Shown here piece after piece: positions 55,339 through 64,000 of a stretch of 64,000 bases of DNA. The translations under genes and the position numbers were made by a program. The notes beneath the pieces are model-generated. The model searched no databases. It was not told the origin of the DNA and worked only from the letters and a program-made list of their open reading frames with translations. The stretch is from Actinokineospora bangkokensis (GTDB lineage Bacteria > Actinomycetota > Actinomycetes > Mycobacteriales > Pseudonocardiaceae): positions 657,074-721,073 of the forward strand of contig NZ_MKQR01000009.1 of NCBI RefSeq assembly GCF_001940455.1, in the 5' to 3' direction. Position 1 is the first letter of the stretch. Each line of letters starts with the position of its first letter.

Positions 55339-56616
55339 TCAGGGCTGCTGGGGCGGTGCCAGGGGGTTGCGGACCGGGCGGGTGATGTCCGGGTCGGCCA
55401 GTGGGGTCGGGGTGGGTCCGGAGGTGACCTGGCGGGGTTCCTCGGCGCCGCGGGTGACCGCCGGGGCGGCCGGGTTCGGGGCAGCGGTGGCCGGGGTGGC
55501 GGGGGTGGCCAGGGGTGATTCGACCTCCTTGCGGGCGACCTCCTCGGCGGCGCGCACGGCCTCGGCGACGCGGGGGTCGGTGGAGGTGTCGAACCAGGAG
55601 GCGACCTCCTCCTCGTCGGCCGCGGGGTCGGCGGCGGGGGCGGTGTCGGTGGGGGGCTCGTAGCGGAACACCCCGTCGTCGCCGCGGGCGCCGAGTTGGC
55701 GGGCGAAGCCCTCCAGGGCCTTGGAGAAGTCGGTGGGGATCATCCACACCTTGTTGGCGTCGCCCTGGGCCATGGTGGGCAGGGTCTGGAGGTACTGGTA
55801 GGCCAGCACCTCCGGGGTGGGCTTGGACGCCTTGACCGCGGCGACGACCTTCTCGATGGCCTTGGCCTGGCCCTGGGCCTGCAGGTAGCGGGCGGCGCGC
55901 TCGCCCTGGGCCTTGAGGATGCGGGACTGGCGGTCGGCCTCGGCGGCCATGATGGTGGCCTGCTTCTGGCCCTCCGCGGCGAGGATCTGCGCCTGCTTCT
56001 GGCCTTCCGCGGTCTTGATGGCCGCTTCGCGCTGGCCCTCGGCGTTGAGGATGATGGCGCGCTTCTCCCGGTCGGCGCGCATCTGCTTCTCCATGGAGTC
56101 CTGGATCGACGGCGGCGGGTCGATGGCCTTGAGCTCGACGCGGGCCACCCGGATGCCCCACCGGCCGGTCTCGGCGTCGAGCACCCCGCGCAGCTGGGAG
56201 TTGATGGAGTCGCGGGAGGTCAGGGTCTCCTCCAGGGACATGCCGCCGACGACGTTGCGCAGCGTGGTGGTGGTCAGCTGCTCGACGGCGACGATGTAGT
56301 TGGAGATCTCGTAGACCGCGGCCCGGGAGTCGGTGACCTGGAAGTAGACGACGGTGTCGATGGAGACGGTGAGGTTGTCCTGGGTGATGACCGGTTGCGG
56401 CGGGAAGGACACGACCTGCTCGCGCAGGTCGATGCGGGCGCGCACCCGGTCGAAGAAGGGCACCAGGAAGTTCAGCCCGGGTTCGGCCACGGTGCGGAAC
56501 CGGCCCAGGCGCTCGATCACCGCCGATTGCGCCTGCGGGATCACCAGCACCGACTTGACCAGCACGATCAACACGAACACGACCACGATGATGGCGACGA
56601 TGACTGTCGGCTCCAC
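55339..56616 (-). CDS. SPFH/band 7 membrane protein
   Basis: 425 residues. A single N-terminal transmembrane helix (about 4-24) is followed by the SPFH domain (QSAVIERLGRFRTVAEPGLNFLVPFFDRV), a coiled-coil with repeated AEGQ units (about 190-255), and a disordered Pro/Ala/Thr tail. Such proteins assemble rings in membrane microdomains and are usually paired with NfeD, here encoded just upstream on the same strand. GTG with GGGAGG eight bases upstream. Confidence 0.93.
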   Translation of the reverse strand: MEPTVIVAIIVVVFVLIVLVKSVLVIPQAQSAVIERLGRFRTVAEPGLNFLVPFFDRVRARIDLREQVVSFPPQPVITQDNLTVSIDTVVYFQVTDSRAAVYEISNYIVAVEQLTTTTLRNVVGGMSLEETLTSRDSINSQLRGVLDAETGRWGIRVARVELKAIDPPPSIQDSMEKQMRADREKRAIILNAEGQREAAIKTAEGQKQAQILAAEGQKQATIMAAEADRQSRILKAQGERAARYLQAQGQAKAIEKVVAAVKASKPTPEVLAYQYLQTLPTMAQGDANKVWMIPTDFSKALEGFARQLGARGDDGVFRYEPPTDTAPAADPAADEEEVASWFDTSTDPRVAEAVRAAEEVARKEVESPLATPATPATAAPNPAAPAVTRGAEEPRQVTSGPTPTPLADPDITRPVRNPLAPPQQP

Positions 56617-56744
56617 TCGCGGACCTCCCTACCCTGCGTCGTCAAACCCTGCGTCGACAGTCTCGCGTCGACAGTCCTTGCCTCGTCGAACCTTGCGCTT
56701 GTCCTGCTGTCCTCGCCCGCGCCTGCCCCCGGGGCGCGGTCGCC

Positions 56745-57203
56745 TCAGTCGCCGTCCGGCCCCGGCGGCAGGCCCGGTGGGTGGTCGGCCCACACCACCG
56801 CGGTCGCCCCGGCGATCTGGACGACGGTGACCGCGGTGCCGGGGGTGAGGACCTGCTCGGGGTCCATCGACCGCGCGGTCCACTCCTGCCCGTTGAGCCG
56901 CACCAGGCCGCCGTGGGCGTCCACGGTGGACAGCACGGTGGCCGGGGCGCCGAGCAGAGCGGCGGCGTTGTCGGTGACGTGGCGGGTGGTGAGCCGGTGG
57001 CGCAGCGCGGGCCGCGCGGCGGCCAGCAGGCCCAGCGCCGAGGCGGCGAAGACCGCCGCCGAGACCAGGGTCGAGCCGAACAGCGCCTCCGCGCCGCCGC
57101 CGAGCAGCGCGGCGACGCCGAGCATGAGCAGGACCAGGTCGCCGGAGAGCGCCTCTGCCACCACGAGCGCGATCCCCGCGATGACCCACACCAGCGCCGC
57201 CAT
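56745..57203 (-). CDS. NfeD family membrane protein
   Basis: 152 residues from ATG 57203 with GGAGG eight bases upstream. Two or three N-terminal hydrophobic helices (about 3-62) precede a C-terminal OB-fold domain (GAPATVLSTVDAHGGLVRLNGQEWTAR). It partners the SPFH protein encoded next on the same strand. Confidence 0.9.
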   Translation of the reverse strand: MAALVWVIAGIALVVAEALSGDLVLLMLGVAALLGGGAEALFGSTLVSAAVFAASALGLLAAARPALRHRLTTRHVTDNAAALLGAPATVLSTVDAHGGLVRLNGQEWTARSMDPEQVLTPGTAVTVVQIAGATAVVWADHPPGLPPGPDGD

Positions 57204-57337
57204 GCCCCCATCCTCCCCCACCGGCGGCCCGGCGGGGGGCGCGGCGGTGACTTGTGGCCCTACCGCGACCCGGCGGGGTCGCGTGGTGCCATCCTCGCAC
57301 CGCGGGCCGACGCCCGGGGCCGGTTGTCCACAGGGGG

Positions 57338-58150
57338 TCAGCCCGCGGGTTCGGTGACGAAGTCGATCAGCCGTTCCACGGCGCCGATCAGCGGGGGCTG
57401 CACGTCGCGGAAGGTGGTCACCGCGGCGCGGACCCGCCGCCAGCCCTCGGCCGGGTCGCCCCAGCCCAGCGCGTCGCAGACCCCCTGCTTCCAGTCGAGC
57501 CCGCGGGGCACGCGGGGCCAGGCGTCGATCCCGAGGGCGGCGGGGGTGACCGCTTCCCAGATGTCGACGTAGGGGTGGCCGGTGACCAGGACGTTCGGGT
57601 CGTCGAGGGTGTCGACGAGGCGGGTTTCCTTGCTGCCCGCGACCAGGTGGTCGACCAGGACGCCGACGCGGCGCAGCGGTGAGGTGCCGAAGGCGGCGAG
57701 CGCGGCGGGCAGGTGGTCGACGCCGTCGAGGGGTTCGACGACGATGCCCTCCACCCGCAGGTCGTGGCCCCAGACCCGTTCGACCAGCTCGGCGTCGTGC
57801 ACGCCCTCGACCCAGATGCGGGAGGCGCGGGCGGTGCGGGCACGCAGGCCCTCCACGCGCACCGACCCCGACGCCGAGACCCGGCGGGCGGGGGTGGTGG
57901 GGGCGGGTGCGGGGCGGACGAGGGTGACGGGGCGCCCGTCGAGGAGGAACCCGGCGGGGGTCAGCGGGAACACCCGGTGGCGGCCGTGGCGGTCCTCCAG
58001 CACGACGGTGTCGCGTTCCAGGCGCACGACCGCGCCGCAGAACCCGGTGGCCGGATCCTCGACCACGGTGCCGGGGGTGGCGGGCACCTGCGGGATCGCG
58101 CGGGCGGGGGCGGGCTTGAGGATGTCGCGGCGGTAGTCGTGGGGGCGCAC
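57338..58150 (-). CDS. DUF3097 family protein
   Basis: 270 residues. MRPHDYRRDIL, a beta-rich first third and GHPYVDIWEAVTPAALGIDAWPRVPRG match DUF3097, a conserved single-copy actinobacterial protein of unknown function. No transmembrane segment or signal. Confidence 0.88.
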   Translation of the reverse strand: MRPHDYRRDILKPAPARAIPQVPATPGTVVEDPATGFCGAVVRLERDTVVLEDRHGRHRVFPLTPAGFLLDGRPVTLVRPAPAPTTPARRVSASGSVRVEGLRARTARASRIWVEGVHDAELVERVWGHDLRVEGIVVEPLDGVDHLPAALAAFGTSPLRRVGVLVDHLVAGSKETRLVDTLDDPNVLVTGHPYVDIWEAVTPAALGIDAWPRVPRGLDWKQGVCDALGWGDPAEGWRRVRAAVTTFRDVQPPLIGAVERLIDFVTEPAG

Positions 58151-58273
58151 GCGGTCACGCTAGGCCGTGCTCCACAGGCCCGCCACCCGCCCCCGCGTCC
58201 CCCGCCCGGCATTCACCCACCTGACACCGCGGCCGCCTGACATCACGGCCGCCTGTACCGCCCGACGCGGCTC

Positions 58274-59449
58274 CTAGCCGGCGAGTGGGCGTGGGCGCAG
58301 GACCGACGCGCCCAGGGCGCCGACCGCGCACAGCAGCACGGGCAGGGCGAACGCGGCGTTGAGCGGGACGAGCCCGGTCAGGGCGCCGATGGAGGCGGGT
58401 CCGGCGAGCAGGCCGAGGTAGCCCATGCCGACCACGCGGGCGACCAGGACCGCCGAGGAGCGGGACCCGAGGTTGCCCGCGGCGGTGAACAGCTGCGGGA
58501 CGCACCCGGACAGGCCGATGCCGAACACCGCCCACCCGGTGATGGCGAGCGCGGGCCAGGGTGCGGCGGCGGCGGTGGCGAGGCCGACCGCGGCCAGGGC
58601 GGCGCCCCAGCGCACCACCCACACCGCGCCGAAGCGGCCCGCGACGGGGTCGGCGGTGAAGCGGCCGATGGTCATGGCCACCGAGAACGCCCCGTAGGCC
58701 AGGGCGGCGGTGCCCGGGGGTGTGCCCAGGACGTCGCGCAGGTGCACCGAGGCCCAGTCGTAGGCCACGCCCTCGGAGAGCATGAGGGCGAAGGCGAGCC
58801 CGCCGAGCAGCCACACCAGCCGGGTCGGGGGGCGTTCGGCGGGGGTGGTGTCGTCGGGGTCGCCGCGGCGGGGGTCGCCGGGCAGCAGCGCGCGGGCGAA
58901 GGCGACGACGGCGACCAGGCAGACCGCGGCGACGGCGAGGAGGGTGGGCAGCACCGGGACCCGGCCCAGGACCAGGGCGCCGACCGCGGCGGCGAGGGCG
59001 CCGCCGACGGAGAACACGGCGTGGAAGGCGGACATGACCGGGCGGCCGTAGGCGCGTTCGACGTCGACGGCGTGGGCGTTCATGGCCACGTCGAGGGCGC
59101 CGTTGCCCAGGCCGAGCACGACCAGGGCGGCGGCGAGGGTCCAGGGGCCCCTGGCCAGGCCGGGGCCGATGATGGCCAGGGAGATCAGGGTGGCGGCGGC
59201 GGGGACGACGACGCGGTGGCCGAAGCGGTCGGTGAGGGCGCCGGTGGCCTGCATGCCCACGAACGCCGAGCCGCCGAGGACCAGCAGCAGCGCGCCGAGG
59301 GTGGCGTGGCTGATGCCGGTGTCGTGCTCGATGACGGGGATGTGGACCACCCACATGCCCAGGACGAACCCGTTGAGGCCGAAGTAGCCCCAGGTGGCCA
59401 CCCGCGCCGCGCGCGGGGGCGCGGTCGGGGCGGACTGCTCAGCAGACAC
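58274..59449 (-). CDS. MFS transporter
   Basis: 391 residues with about twelve hydrophobic helices. The loop after helix 2 (GALTDRFGHRVVV) carries the MFS signature. The GTG start overlaps the stop region of the DeoR-type regulator by 11 bases, so the two are cotranscribed. Coupling to a DeoR regulator suggests a sugar or related small-molecule substrate, but an export role is also possible. Confidence 0.9.
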   Translation of the reverse strand: MSAEQSAPTAPPRAARVATWGYFGLNGFVLGMWVVHIPVIEHDTGISHATLGALLLVLGGSAFVGMQATGALTDRFGHRVVVPAAATLISLAIIGPGLARGPWTLAAALVVLGLGNGALDVAMNAHAVDVERAYGRPVMSAFHAVFSVGGALAAAVGALVLGRVPVLPTLLAVAAVCLVAVVAFARALLPGDPRRGDPDDTTPAERPPTRLVWLLGGLAFALMLSEGVAYDWASVHLRDVLGTPPGTAALAYGAFSVAMTIGRFTADPVAGRFGAVWVVRWGAALAAVGLATAAAAPWPALAITGWAVFGIGLSGCVPQLFTAAGNLGSRSSAVLVARVVGMGYLGLLAGPASIGALTGLVPLNAAFALPVLLCAVGALGASVLRPRPLAG

Positions 59450-60203
59450 GCACCGTCACCCCTCTCTCCTGCAGTTCTGCCCGGTCGGGTGCCGGGGCGG
59501 TGGCGTCGGTGAGCACCGCGTGGGCGGTGTCGGCGGGGAAGACGCGGGCGAGGGCGACCTGCCCCCACTTGCCGCCGTCGGCGGCGACGAGGACGCGGCG
59601 GGCCGCGGCGGCGGCCTCCTGCTTGACCTGGGCGTCGGCCAGGTCGACGGCGGTGAGCCCGGCGGTGGTGTCGAACCCGCAGGGGCTGAGCAGGGCGACG
59701 TCGAAGCGCAGGGCGCGCAGGGAGGCCAGGGTGAGCGGGCCGACCAGGGCCAGTTCGCCGGGGCGGGGTTCGCCGCCGGGCAGCAGGACGCGGGTGACGG
59801 GGTCGTCGAGCAGGACGCGGGCGGCGTGCACCGACAGGGGCATGACGGTGACCGGTCGCCCGCGCAGGGCGCGGGCGACCTCGACGGCGGTGGTGCCGGA
59901 GTCGAGGACGACAGCCTCGCCGTCGTCGACCATGGCCGCCGCGGCGGCGGCGATGCGGCGCTTGGCGCCGGTGGCGTCGCGGGCGCGTTCGGCGAAGGGG
60001 ACCTCGACGGCGCCGGGCAGGGCGGCGACGGCGCCGCCGTGCACGCGGCGGACGAGGCCGGTGGCGGCGAGGGCGTCGAGGTCGCGGCGCACGGTCATCT
60101 CGGAGGCGCCGGTGCGCGCGGCCAGGGCGGAGACCTCCACGACCTCCACCGTGCCCGCGCGCAGCGCGGCGAGGATCACCTGCCTGCGTTCGTCGGCTCG
60201 CAC
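59439..60203 (-). CDS. DeoR-family transcriptional repressor
   Basis: 254 residues from GTG 60203, with GAGG about eight bases upstream. An N-terminal HTH (VSALAARTGASEMTVRRDLDALAATG) is followed by the DeoRC sensor domain with DSGTTAVEVARAL, related to sugar-phosphate isomerases. It should respond to a phosphorylated sugar and control itself and the downstream MFS gene. Two 20-bp direct repeats lie 10-50 bases upstream of the start. Confidence 0.93.
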   Translation of the reverse strand: MRADERRQVILAALRAGTVEVVEVSALAARTGASEMTVRRDLDALAATGLVRRVHGGAVAALPGAVEVPFAERARDATGAKRRIAAAAAAMVDDGEAVVLDSGTTAVEVARALRGRPVTVMPLSVHAARVLLDDPVTRVLLPGGEPRPGELALVGPLTLASLRALRFDVALLSPCGFDTTAGLTAVDLADAQVKQEAAAAARRVLVAADGGKWGQVALARVFPADTAHAVLTDATAPAPDRAELQERGVTVRVC

Positions 60204-60213
60204 CCCACCATCC

Positions 60214-60254
60214 TCGCACACATGGGATGTTCGTTCGCACACCTGGGGTGTTCG
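60214..60254. promoter_or_regulatory. Tandem direct-repeat operator of the DeoR-type regulator
   Basis: TCGCACACATGGGATGTTCG (60214-60233) recurs at 60235-60254 with only two changes. The 21-bp period is two helical turns, so both copies face the same side of the DNA. Position over the regulator's promoter implies autorepression. Confidence 0.75.
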
Positions 60255-60569
60255 GGATGGGGGTGCGGTGGTCCGGCCGGACAAGGCGGCGGCCATTGTC
60301 GGGGCGATCTTGGGCAAGCGCGCACGAATGCGCCCGCGCCGGTGGCCAACCGGGTGCCAAAAACGCGGCGATAGGCACCGTTCGGCGGTACAAAACCGGT
60401 CGTGAGCAGGAAGGATGCGAGCGACCACCGGGGTGGGTCGCCCGTGTGTCAGACCGGTCACAATCGTGATCACCCCAATGGAAACACTGTGCTAGACCCT
60501 TTCGGAAGCCGCGTCGGACAAAGGGGCGGACGAGGCGTTCACCCGCGCGCGGGGGAAGGACGGGCACGA
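60255..60569. promoter_or_regulatory. Intergenic region upstream of the oxygenase gene
   Basis: 315 bases with no convincing gene. The part nearest the gene (60450-60500) is AT-richer and probably holds its promoter. I could not assign -35/-10 boxes with confidence. Confidence 0.4.
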
Positions 60570-61442
60570 ATGGCGCAGTCGCTCGGACAGCAGCGAGCCC
60601 TCCAGGAGGTCGTCGACACCGACCGGTACCCGCTGCACGACCCGGGCGGCGCCGTGCTCGCCGCGGTCGTCGAGCGCGCCAGGGCCGAGCTGCGCGAGCG
60701 CGGGTGCACCGTGCTGCCCGACTTCATCCGCCCCGAGCAGCGGGCCACCCTGCGCGCCGAGGGCGAGGCGGTCGCCCCGCACGCCCACTACGAGCCCGAG
60801 ACGGTCAACGCCTACAACATCGCCGTCGACGACACCCTGCCCGCCGACCACCCCGCCCGGCGGGCCATGGTCCGCGGCAACGCCTTCGTCGCCCGCGACC
60901 TGCTCCCCCGCGACTGCCTCATCGAGCGGCTCTACACCGACCCCGGCTTCGGCCGGTTCGTCGCCGACTGCTTCGAGCTGCCCGCCCTGCACCCGCTGGC
61001 CGACCCGCTCTCGGCGCTGTGCCTCAACGTCATCCCCCCGGGCATGGCCCACCCCTGGCACTTCGACACCAACGAGTACACCGTCTCCATGCTCACCCGG
61101 GAGTCGGAGTCCGGCGGTCAGTTCCACTACTGCCCGGGGATCCGCTCTGCGGAGGCGGAGAACCTCGACGACGTGCGCGCGGTGCTCGACGGCGACACCA
61201 CCGCGGTGCGGGAGCTGACCCTGCGCCCCGGGGACCTGCAGCTGTTCAAGGGCCGGTTCTCCCTGCACCGGGTGGATACCGTCACCGGCGCCACCGCCCG
61301 GCACTCGGCGATCTTCGCCTACAGCGAGCGCCCCGGGGTCATCGGCAGCGTCGAGCGCACCCGCCAGCTCTTCGGCCGGGTGCTGCCCGCCCACCACGCC
61401 GCCGCCGCGGCCCGCGTGCGCGGCGACGCCCTCCTCGACTGA
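60570..61442 (+). CDS. Phytanoyl-CoA dioxygenase-like Fe(II)/2-oxoglutarate oxygenase
   Basis: 290 residues from ATG 60570 with GAAGGA about ten bases upstream. The cupin core has the iron-binding His-x-Asp in HPWHFDTNEYT, a distal His in FSLHRVDT and an Arg for 2-oxoglutarate in TARHSAIFAYS. The Asp makes it a hydroxylase or desaturase type and not a halogenase. First gene of a probable three-gene pathway with the methyltransferase-like and carnitine-acyltransferase-like genes. Substrate unknown. Confidence 0.88.
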   Translation: MAQSLGQQRALQEVVDTDRYPLHDPGGAVLAAVVERARAELRERGCTVLPDFIRPEQRATLRAEGEAVAPHAHYEPETVNAYNIAVDDTLPADHPARRAMVRGNAFVARDLLPRDCLIERLYTDPGFGRFVADCFELPALHPLADPLSALCLNVIPPGMAHPWHFDTNEYTVSMLTRESESGGQFHYCPGIRSAEAENLDDVRAVLDGDTTAVRELTLRPGDLQLFKGRFSLHRVDTVTGATARHSAIFAYSERPGVIGSVERTRQLFGRVLPAHHAAAAARVRGDALLD

Positions 61443-61541
61443 CCCCCGGCGCGACCGCCACCCCCGGCGCGACCGGCACCCCGGCCCGCGCCGCCCCCGC
61501 GCGCCCCACCCCACCGGAACCACCAGCGAGGAGCACGCCCC

Positions 61542-62372
61542 GTGGAGTACGACGACACCGGCAAGACCTCCTTCGACCACATCTACACCCAGCCCGACCC
61601 GCGGTCCTACTTCGCCGCCCTGCGCGAGGTCGACTACCGCATCCCCGACCTGGCCAAGCCCTACTTCGCCAAGCTCGTCGCCGAGTACCGCCAGACCCAG
61701 GACACCCCCACCCCGCAGGTGCTCGACATCGGCTGCTCCTACGGCATCAACGCCGCCCTGCTGCGCGCCGACACCACCATGGACACCCTCTACGACCACT
61801 ACACCGACCCCGCCCGCGCCGGGCTCGACCGCGCGGGGCTGCTGGCCCAGGACCGGGCCCTGCTGCACCCGGGCGAGGGGGGCGAGGACATCCGGGTGGT
61901 CGGGTTCGACGCCTCCGCCCCCGCCCTGGCCTACGCCAGGGAGGCCGGGTTCCTCGACGACACCGTGCACGCCGACCTGGAGACCGCCGAGCCCACCGAG
62001 GCGCAGGCCGCGGCGCTGGCGGGCACCGACCTGGTCATCTCCACCGGGTGCGTCGGCTACGTCACCGAGGCCACCCTGGTGCGCGTCGCCCGCGCCCAGG
62101 GCGGGCGGCTGCCGTGGATGGCGCACTTCGTGCTGCGCATGTTCCCCTACGACCCGATCGCCGAGGCGCTGGCGGAGCTGGGCTACGAGACCACCGCGGT
62201 GCCCGGGGCGTTCAAGCAGCGCCGCTTCGCCTCCGCCGACGAGCAGACCCAGGTGCTCGACACCATCGCCGCCGCCGGGGTCGACCCCACCGGCCTGGAG
62301 ACCGAGGGCTGGCTCTACGCCGAGCTGCACCTGTCGCACCCGCGCGGCACCACCCCCACGGCGCTGGCATGA
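61542..62372 (+). CDS. Class I SAM methyltransferase-like protein
   Basis: 276 residues. VLDIGCSYGINAALLRA is motif I of the Rossmann methyltransferase fold. VVGFDASAPALAYAREAGFLD and TDLVISTGCVGYVT follow in the expected order. GTG 61542 is the start, with GGAG upstream (GAGGAGC). Its acceptor is unknown. It lies 99 bases after the oxygenase gene and upstream of the acyltransferase, suggesting one pathway. Confidence 0.8.
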   Translation: MEYDDTGKTSFDHIYTQPDPRSYFAALREVDYRIPDLAKPYFAKLVAEYRQTQDTPTPQVLDIGCSYGINAALLRADTTMDTLYDHYTDPARAGLDRAGLLAQDRALLHPGEGGEDIRVVGFDASAPALAYAREAGFLDDTVHADLETAEPTEAQAAALAGTDLVISTGCVGYVTEATLVRVARAQGGRLPWMAHFVLRMFPYDPIAEALAELGYETTAVPGAFKQRRFASADEQTQVLDTIAAAGVDPTGLETEGWLYAELHLSHPRGTTPTALA

Positions 62373-62586
62373 TCCACCGACCATGATCGACACCCCGGGG
62401 CCCCCGCCCGCGGCCGCGGCGCCACCGGGTGGGCACCCGGGGTGATCACGGCGTTATTGCGCACCGACGACCGCACCCCAGATGATGACCCCCGCGTCCC
62501 ACCGGGACCGCACCGCACCAGCACCACCACAACACCACCACCACGGACAGCAGCACAACCGGACAGCACCACCGGCGCGAAGAAGG

Positions 62587-64000
62587 ATGACAGTGACCAG
62601 CACCCAGGCCTCGACGGGCACCGCGGCGACCACCGAGTGGTCCACCAGCACCTTCGGCAACGAGGAGCGGCTGCCCCGGGTGCCGCTGCCCACCCTGGAC
62701 GACACCTGCGCCCGGTTCCTGGACTGGTGCGCCCCGCTGCTGACCCCCGAGCAGCTGGCCGCCACCGAGGCCGCCGTCGCCGAGTACCTGGCCGAGGGCT
62801 CCCCCGCCCGCGCCCTGCACGCCGACCTGGAGCGCTTCGACGCCGAACCGGGCACCCGCAGCTGGCTCGACGTGTTCTGGCCCGCCCGCTACCTGGGCCG
62901 CCGCGACCGCATCGCGCTCAACGCCAACTTCTTCTTCCTGTTCCAGGACACCGACGCCGACCAGTTCACCCGCGCCGCCGAGCTGATCACCGGCGCCGTG
63001 GCGTTCAAGCTGGCCCTCGACGCCGAGGCCGTGCCCCCGGTGCTCCAGCGCGGGCAGGCGCTGTCGATGGAGCAGAACAAGTTCCTGTTCTCCGAGACCC
63101 GCATCCCCGGCGCCGAGCAGGACACCGTCCGCGTCCCCTACACCGACCAGTGGCCCGGGCCCTCCACCGCCCGCCACGTCGTCGTGTTCAACCGCGGCAA
63201 CGCCTTCGCCCTCGACGTCATCGGCCCCGACGGCGCCCCGTACTCCCCCGAGGACCTCAAGGCCGGGCTCGCCGAGGTCGTCAAGGCGGGCGGCAACTCC
63301 CCCGCCGCCCCCGACACCACCGTCGGGTCGCTGACCACCAAGGCCCGCGCCGAGTGGGCCGCCACCCGCGCCCGGCTGCTCGCCGACCCGGGCAACGCCG
63401 CCTCGATCGACACCATCGAGACCGCGCTGTTCGTCGTCAACCTCGAGTCCTTCGCCCCCAAGGACGTCCAGGCCGCCTGCGACCACCTGCTGCACGGCGA
63501 CTCCGGCAACCGCTACTTCGACAAGTCGGTGTCGTTCATCGTCTTCGCCGACGGCCGCGCCGGGATCAACGTCGAGCACTGCGGCCTCGACGGCACCACC
63601 ATCCTCAGCTTCGTCGACGCCGTCCTCGGCCGCGGCGCCGAGGAGCACGCCGCCGCCTCCGGCGCCCGCACCCAGGGCACCCCGCCGGTGCGGCTGCTGG
63701 AGTTCACCCTCGACGACGAGCTGCGCGCCGACATCGCCGCCGCCCGCCGCGCCTTCGCCGAGTACGGCGCCGCCACCGCCACCCGCACCGTGTCCTTCCC
63801 GGACTTCGGCACCAAGGTCGCCAAGAGCCTGAAGATGTCGCCCGACGCGTTCGCGCAGCTGGCCTACCAGCTCGCCCACAAGCGCGCCAAGGGCATCACC
63901 GGCGCCACCTACGAGTCCATCGCCACCCGCCAGTACCAGAACGGGCGCACCGAGGCGATGCGCGTGGTCACCCCCGAGGTGCTGGCCTTCGTCGCCGCCA
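62587..64000 (+). CDS. Choline/carnitine O-acyltransferase family protein, 3' end outside window
   Basis: At least 471 residues; no stop before the window ends. ATG 62587 abuts the GAAGGA ribosome site, so GTG 62593, five bases after it, may be the true start. The N-terminal LPRVPLPTLDDTCARFLDWCAPLL is typical of carnitine acyltransferases, and the catalytic His with its Asp-Gly follows in INVEHCGLDGTT. Members move acyl groups between CoA and carnitine or a similar hydroxylated amine. These enzymes are uncommon in bacteria, and its pairing with an oxygenase and a methyltransferase suggests a dedicated small-molecule pathway. Confidence 0.87.
   Translation, partial: MTVTSTQASTGTAATTEWSTSTFGNEERLPRVPLPTLDDTCARFLDWCAPLLTPEQLAATEAAVAEYLAEGSPARALHADLERFDAEPGTRSWLDVFWPARYLGRRDRIALNANFFFLFQDTDADQFTRAAELITGAVAFKLALDAEAVPPVLQRGQALSMEQNKFLFSETRIPGAEQDTVRVPYTDQWPGPSTARHVVVFNRGNAFALDVIGPDGAPYSPEDLKAGLAEVVKAGGNSPAAPDTTVGSLTTKARAEWAATRARLLADPGNAASIDTIETALFVVNLESFAPKDVQAACDHLLHGDSGNRYFDKSVSFIVFADGRAGINVEHCGLDGTTILSFVDAVLGRGAEEHAAASGARTQGTPPVRLLEFTLDDELRADIAAARRAFAEYGAATATRTVSFPDFGTKVAKSLKMSPDAFAQLAYQLAHKRAKGITGATYESIATRQYQNGRTEAMRVVTPEVLAFVAA

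Overview
The window looks like chromosomal DNA from a high-GC filamentous actinomycete, most likely of the Pseudonocardiales (that level is an inference). Coding uses GC-rich third positions, translation couplings of the GTGA/ATGA type are frequent, and the gene content is typical: modular type I polyketide synthase, macrolide-type glycosyltransferases, LAL and PAS-LuxR regulators, and DUF1992, DUF3097 and Suc-Fer-like proteins. A dif-type site at 48357-48384 argues for a circular chromosome and places the window at or next to the replication terminus.

Region 1 (1-44.9 kb) is the end of a large glycosylated-macrolide gene cluster. It opens inside a PKS gene (KR-ACP-KS-AT-DH-KR-ACP), followed by the terminal PKS (KS-AT-KR-ACP-TE). 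Next come a minus-strand glycosyltransferase/FkbM-methyltransferase/aldo-keto reductase group, two further glycosyltransferases, a secreted GH20 hexosaminidase, a large membrane-anchored GH172 (DUF2961) protein and a GT39-type membrane enzyme. A minus-strand deoxysugar operon follows: 2,3-dehydratase, 3-ketoreductase, 4-ketoreductase, RmlA, RmlB. Divergent from it are an 827-residue protein made of two fused glycosyltransferases and an RmlC-like epimerase. Together the sugar genes can make a TDP-2,6-dideoxyhexose, plausibly an L-sugar. Control genes close the region: a histidine kinase/response regulator pair, three overlapping LAL regulators and a PimM-type PAS-LuxR activator. Four promoters (three glycosyltransferase genes and the GH172 gene) carry PimM-like operators placed 40-41 nt upstream of a TAnnnT-like -10 element. 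I read this as a regulon of the PAS-LuxR protein.

Region 2 (45-49.2 kb) is housekeeping DNA around the terminus: SRPBCC protein, DUF1992 protein, RluA-type pseudouridine synthase, and a tyrosine recombinase with a perfectly symmetric dif-like site just upstream of its start. The canonical dif lies 0.27 kb further on and overlaps the end of a class IV aminotransferase gene. Strand composition changes here. The + strand is C-rich before dif and G/T-rich after it, whichever way the genes point. The octamer CGGGGGAG is frequent on the + strand before dif, and its complement replaces it afterwards.

Region 3 (49.2-60.2 kb) holds unremarkable chromosomal genes: STAS protein, DinB-like protein, O-methyltransferase, AlkZ-like winged-helix protein, WYL regulator, Suc-Fer-like protein, secreted PI-PLC-like protein, SPFH/NfeD pair, DUF3097, and an MFS transporter coupled to a DeoR-type regulator with a tandem-repeat operator.

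Region 4 (60.5-64 kb) starts a small unidentified pathway: a 2-oxoglutarate-type oxygenase, a SAM methyltransferase-like protein and a carnitine-acyltransferase-family enzyme that runs off the window.
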